From Pseudorhodoplanes sp. (GTDB lineage Bacteria; Pseudomonadota; Alphaproteobacteria; Rhizobiales; Xanthobacteraceae), in the NCBI GenBank assembly GCA_008933495.1, contig WBUW01000212.1:1-5999 (forward strand): a stretch of 5,999 nucleotides of DNA, written 5' to 3'. Below are positions 4,552-5,999 of the stretch, one piece after another; position 1 is the stretch's first letter, and every line of letters starts with the position of its first letter. The notes under the pieces were generated by a model. The model had not been told where the DNA came from. It saw only the letters and a list, made by a program, of their open reading frames with translations, and searched no databases. The translations under genes were made by a program, and so were the position numbers.

Positions 4552-5781
4552 CAATACGCCGGCGATCATCGCAAGGCAGGTCAACACGCCCAGCACCGGC
4601 ACCCAGAGCGGAACGCGGATCGCGCCTGCGGCGACCGGGCGGCCGGCCGACCGGAGACCGATGAGACTGGCATTGACCATCGCAAACACCACCAGCGTCG
4701 CGACCGAGGTCGCTTCCGCGAGCGGCTCGATCGGGACCGTCAGCGCCAGCACCAGCGTCGCCCCGGTCGCGATCGCGGTCGCCAGCAGCGGTGTCGCGGT
4801 GCGCGCGTGGACGTCGCCGAGAATGGCGGGAAGATCGCCCTGGCGCGCCATGCCGTACAGCACGCGCGCGGCCATCGTCATCTGCACGAGGACGGTGTTG
4901 AGCGTCGCCACGATCGCGATCGCGGTGATGGCGGCCGGGCTGATGCCGGCAATCTCCCGGAACAGGACGCTGAGCGGCGCGCTCGACTGCGTCAGCCGTT
5001 CGGCGGGAACGCCGATGACCGCGATCACCGCCACCAGCACATAGAGCGCGGTGGAAATGACGAGCGTGAGCGCGATCGCCAGCGGCAGGTCGCGCACCGG
5101 CGCCTGCGCCTCCTCGGCGATATTGACGAGATCCTCAAAGCCGATGAAGGCGAAGAAAGCGAGCAGGCTCGCCATGGCGATCCCCGACCATATGCCGTAG
5201 TCGACGGGGGCGGCCAGAATGCGCGGCACCGCGCCGGCGAAATCGAGACCGGCGCCGAATCCGGCGCCGATAATGGCGAGCAGGCCGCCGACCTCGATCA
5301 GGGTGAAGATGCCGGCCAGCACCACCGATTCAAGGATGCCGAACGCCGCCACGACACCGAGCCCGAGCACGATGAGGCCGACCAGAAGCGGGATCGGCCA
5401 GGCGACGAATTCACGCAGATAGCCGGCGCAGCCGATGCTGACCGCGGCGCCGGAGACGATCCCGATGACGGCCGTGATCAGGCCGACGAGGCGCGACAGC
5501 GCCCGGGAGCCGAATGCCGCGCGCACATAGGCCGCCTCCCCGGCGCTGACCGGAAAGCGCGTGCATAATTCCGCATAGGAGGCGGCGGTCAGCGCCATGA
5601 CCACGGCCGCCATCAGGAAGGCGAGCGGCGCATGCACGCCGGCCTGGCGCACCATCGCGCCGATCAGCACATAAATGCCGGCGCCGACCGTGACCCCGAC
5701 GCCATAGAGAACAAGCAGCGGCAGATTGATCCGCCGCCGCAACGTTCCCTGCCGGCCGGCCCCGGCCGTGCGCGCATTCAT
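4546..5781 (-). CDS. APC superfamily amino acid permease
   Basis: A 411-residue polytopic inner-membrane protein with about 11-12 hydrophobic segments, matching the amino acid-polyamine-organocation family. The ATG at 5781 follows a GCGGGGCG stretch that may act as a weak ribosome site. Hallmarks are YGVGVTVGAGIYVLIGAMVR (26-45), the broken first helix with its GAGIY substrate site; the segment SYAELCTRFPVSAGEAAYV (68-86); the sixth-helix motif FFAFIGFEDLVNIAEEAQAP (209-228); and ARVLYGMARQGDLPAILG (305-322). These genes import amino acids or polyamines by proton symport or exchange; the substrate cannot be assigned. The C-terminus is short (ends GVLL) and the final Leu codon plus the stop are supplied by repeat copy 1, so an original tail may have been replaced. 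Only 37 bases separate the start from repeat copy 2, so the promoter must lie inside or beyond that repeat. It runs on the same strand as the CBS-BON gene; joint transcription is doubtful across the intervening repeat. Confidence 0.92.
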   Translation of the reverse strand: MNARTAGAGRQGTLRRRINLPLLVLYGVGVTVGAGIYVLIGAMVRQAGVHAPLAFLMAAVVMALTAASYAELCTRFPVSAGEAAYVRAAFGSRALSRLVGLITAVIGIVSGAAVSIGCAGYLREFVAWPIPLLVGLIVLGLGVVAAFGILESVVLAGIFTLIEVGGLLAIIGAGFGAGLDFAGAVPRILAAPVDYGIWSGIAMASLLAFFAFIGFEDLVNIAEEAQAPVRDLPLAIALTLVISTALYVLVAVIAVIGVPAERLTQSSAPLSVLFREIAGISPAAITAIAIVATLNTVLVQMTMAARVLYGMARQGDLPAILGDVHARTATPLLATAIATGATLVLALTVPIEPLAEATSVATLVVFAMVNASLIGLRSAGRPVAAGAIRVPLWVPVLGVLTCLAMIAGVLL

Positions 5782-5818
5782 GCGTTCGCCCCGCTCTGCT
5801 TCGGCCGCCGGTCGCTTC

Positions 5819-5920
5819 CTCTAACGCGGAATGACTTTTCTTCGAATCGTCATCGCGCTTTGGCTCTTTGTCTGCGCATGATCTGTTCCGAAAACCGCTT
5901 CGCACTTTTCGGGATCATGC
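5819..5920 (-). repeat. Hyphomicrobiales-type intergenic repeat, copy 2
   Basis: The same 102-base element as copy 1, inverted. The head palindrome uses GATCATGC (5913-5920) and GCATGATC (5876-5883), with inner CCGAAAA / TTTTCGG arms that are better preserved than in copy 1. The tail ends CTCTAA as read on the plus strand (5819-5824), facing the permease start. A second, imperfect palindrome is visible in the tail around 5826-5858 (GCGGAATGAC against GTCATCGCGC). This copy is the more intact one. Confidence 0.85.
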
Positions 5921-5952
5921 CCGGGCGCGCAACCGGCGGCGGTGTTGCGCGT

Positions 5953-5999
5953 TCAGCGGCGCGAGCAGGTCGAAACGCCGAACAACTGATAGGCCGGGC
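5953..5999 (-). CDS. Possible 3' end of an unidentified minus-strand gene
   Basis: Read on the minus strand from the right edge, one frame gives PAYQLFGVSTCSRR and a TGA at 5955-5953. Fourteen residues are too few to recognise a family. The composition looks protein-like, and a short basic end is common, but the other two frames are also open or nearly so over this distance. If real, the gene would be read towards the permease, with repeat copy 2 in between. It could equally be non-coding. Confidence 0.25.
   Translation of the reverse strand, partial: PAYQLFGVSTCSRR

Noticed and set aside
4396..4552. Plus-strand open frame through repeat copy 1, product beginning MDQAVVREFRAS
   Set aside because: The peptide containing KSMIRKSAKRLSEKIMR is the typical false translation of the Hyphomicrobiales repeat.
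4760..4935. Clusters of GCGATCGC / CGATCG octamers inside the permease gene
   Set aside because: They arise from Ala-Ile and Ile-Ala codon pairs (GCG ATC GC) in a hydrophobic protein; there is no spacing pattern that suggests a functional site.
4465..5568. 367-codon plus-strand open frame opposite the permease
   Set aside because: The product is an Arg/Asp/Gly/His-rich string, the usual reverse-frame image of a GC-rich membrane protein gene. The minus-strand frame has clear APC motifs.
1..5999. Search for tRNA, rRNA, CRISPR, transposase, integrase or riboswitch signatures
   Set aside because: None seen by eye. No regularly spaced repeats, no CCA-ended cloverleaf and no recombinase motifs were found; a covariance-model scan would be needed to exclude small RNAs.

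Overview
The window is about two-thirds G+C and carries tightly packed genes with GC-rich third positions. Two features point to an alphaproteobacterium of the Hyphomicrobiales (Bradyrhizobium, Rhodoplanes or Xanthobacteraceae type). First, two copies of the GCATGATCC...GATCATGC intergenic repeat, which I recognise from that order, lie at 4450-4551 and 5819-5920. Second, a 'CGCTGCGCCCGGGATGACAG' palindromic spacer of a kind common there lies at 2406-2452. This placement is pattern memory, not a database result.

Layout. 1-586 (+) is the 3' part of a DUF2063 / HvfC-BufC family gene, followed after 3 bases by a DoxX-family membrane protein (590-1096, +). This pair is the typical tail of a metal-stress operon of the bufferin / gold-induced type, whose peptide and MNIO (DUF692) enzyme genes would lie off the left edge. 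A MarR regulator (1066-1590, -) converges on doxX and overlaps its last 31 bases. An AT-rich control region (about 1591-1802) separates marR from a divergent flavin reductase gene (1803-2315, +). A 152-base spacer with a strong palindromic repeat leads to a luciferase-like flavin-dependent oxidoreductase (2468-3547, +). MarR, reductase and oxygenase form a compact, probably inducible, two-component monooxygenase cassette of unknown substrate.

The right half is on the minus strand: a CBS-CBS-BON protein (3578-4300) convergent with the oxygenase gene, then an APC-superfamily amino acid permease (4546-5781). The permease is bracketed by the two repeat copies in inverted orientation, tails facing inward. 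The left copy supplies the permease stop codon, and the right copy occupies the place where its promoter should be. The last 79 bases may hold the end of another minus-strand gene.

No tRNA, rRNA, CRISPR array, transposase or phage gene was seen. Functionally this looks like four neighbouring modules (metal stress, oxygenase, CBS-BON, transporter) and not one pathway. The least ordinary items are the repeat-bracketed permease and the dense operator/promoter island between marR and the reductase gene.
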